Shown: positions 5,318 through 5,755 of the stretch, in pieces
Numbering within the stretch: position 1 is the first letter of the stretch
How the letters are laid out: every line of letters starts with the position of its first letter
NCBI GenBank assembly: GCA_021741795.1
Contig: JAIOXC010000093.1
Coordinates: forward strand, 1 to 5,755
Direction of reading: 5' to 3'
From: Ilumatobacteraceae bacterium
GTDB lineage: Bacteria > Actinomycetota > Acidimicrobiia > Acidimicrobiales > Ilumatobacteraceae
DNA: 5,755 nucleotides
Position numbers and translations under genes: made by a program
Notes under the pieces: model-generated
Database searches by the model: none
Told to the model about the DNA's origin: nothing
Seen by the model: only the letters and a program-made list of their open reading frames with translations

Positions 5318-5755
5318 CTATTGCAAGCGAGTGATTATTTCGGGATGCAATATGCCATTGCTGCTCACCGATGAGTCTGCTTGCCATTCGGTAACACCAA
5401 AACGGTTGGTGATCGTGCCGCCAGCTTCTTGCACGATGGGGTAGATGGCGGCATTGTCGTAGGGCTGCAGGCCGATCACATCGACTGCAACATCAATTGC
5501 ACCTTGCGCAACAAGCATGTGTTGCCAAAAATCTCCAAAACCGCGCGCACGCAATGCGTCAGTTTGCAGCTGCACCAACTTGGGAATTCCACCAACTGCT
5601 TGCCAACCGGCATTGGGTGTTGTACTCACGTGCGCCTCGGCGATGGTTTGTGTTTTCGATACATATATACGAGAGGCATCGCGACCAGCATTCGAGAAGA
5701 AGGCACCGCCGCCAGTAGTTGCCCACCAACGAAACCCCATTGCTGGCGCAGAGAC
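5318..5755 (-). CDS. hisN: Inositol monophosphatase-family phosphatase, probably histidinol-phosphatase HisN (5' end outside window)
   Basis: Mg2+-dependent phosphatase of the IMPase superfamily. The best guess is histidinol-phosphate phosphatase of histidine biosynthesis, though inositol- or other sugar-phosphate phosphatase cannot be excluded. Visible are 145 residues, a bit more than half of a ~260-residue enzyme, with the frame open to base 5755. The first residues, VSAPAMGFRWWATTGGGAFF, match the HisN-type segment that follows the first metal-binding motif. GDFWQHMLVAQGAIDVAVD lies at visible residues 74-92. The second metal motif, PYDNAAIYPIVQEAGG, carries ligand Asp100; many IMPases have Trp-Asp here instead of Tyr-Asp. 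SNGILHPEI ends the fold as usual. The first metal site (GDP, DPLDGT) is outside the window. The ATG at 5740 is internal, because conserved residues precede it. The gene ends 10 bp before the PLP enzyme start, so both likely share a transcript. No other histidine gene is visible to support the symbol. Confidence 0.85.
   Translation of the reverse strand, partial: VSAPAMGFRWWATTGGGAFFSNAGRDASRIYVSKTQTIAEAHVSTTPNAGWQAVGGIPKLVQLQTDALRARGFGDFWQHMLVAQGAIDVAVDVIGLQPYDNAAIYPIVQEAGGTITNRFGVTEWQADSSVSSNGILHPEIITRLQ

Overview
This 5.8 kb stretch is densely coded and looks like ordinary chromosome of a free-living bacterium with moderate GC content. Several features suggest a high-GC Gram-positive lineage, most likely Actinobacteria and possibly Acidimicrobiia or an Ilumatobacter-like freshwater group. 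These are the IscS-type desulfurase next to mnmA, an actinobacterial-style HisN/IMPase, and a secreted protein with a Thr-rich linker and a small Cys/Lys-rich C-terminal module. The lineage is an inference from family resemblance. There is no rRNA or other marker gene to prove it.

Left part, plus strand (1-4148): five genes run in one direction with almost no spacing. First is the C-terminal part of a cysteine desulfurase, cut by the window edge. Then come mnmA (tRNA 2-thiouridylase), an exported protein that is probably a beta-propeller, an exported M14 zinc carboxypeptidase, and a TauE/SafE (TSUP) membrane permease. The spacings are 37 bp, a 46 bp overlap, 7 bp, and a 4 bp GTGA overlap. This fits one transcription unit. 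A possible internal promoter with a perfect TATAAT box lies in the end of mnmA, just ahead of a strong Shine-Dalgarno for the exported protein.

Right part, minus strand (4129-5755): a HisN/inositol-monophosphatase-family phosphatase, whose 5' end is outside the window, is followed after 10 bp by a class V PLP enzyme resembling isopenicillin N epimerase (CefD). The two gene groups converge, and the last 20 bp of the permease and of the PLP enzyme overlap.

Functionally, the desulfurase and MnmA form a known sulfur relay for 2-thiouridine at the tRNA wobble position. The two exported proteins probably act outside the membrane, and the M14 enzyme may trim cell-wall peptides. The permease may export sulfur compounds or organic anions. 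No gene-free stretch longer than 40 bp exists. I see no RNA gene, mobile element, CRISPR array or defence system, and no clear sign of a new multi-gene system. The most unusual item is the exported propeller-like protein with its basic, cysteine-paired tail.
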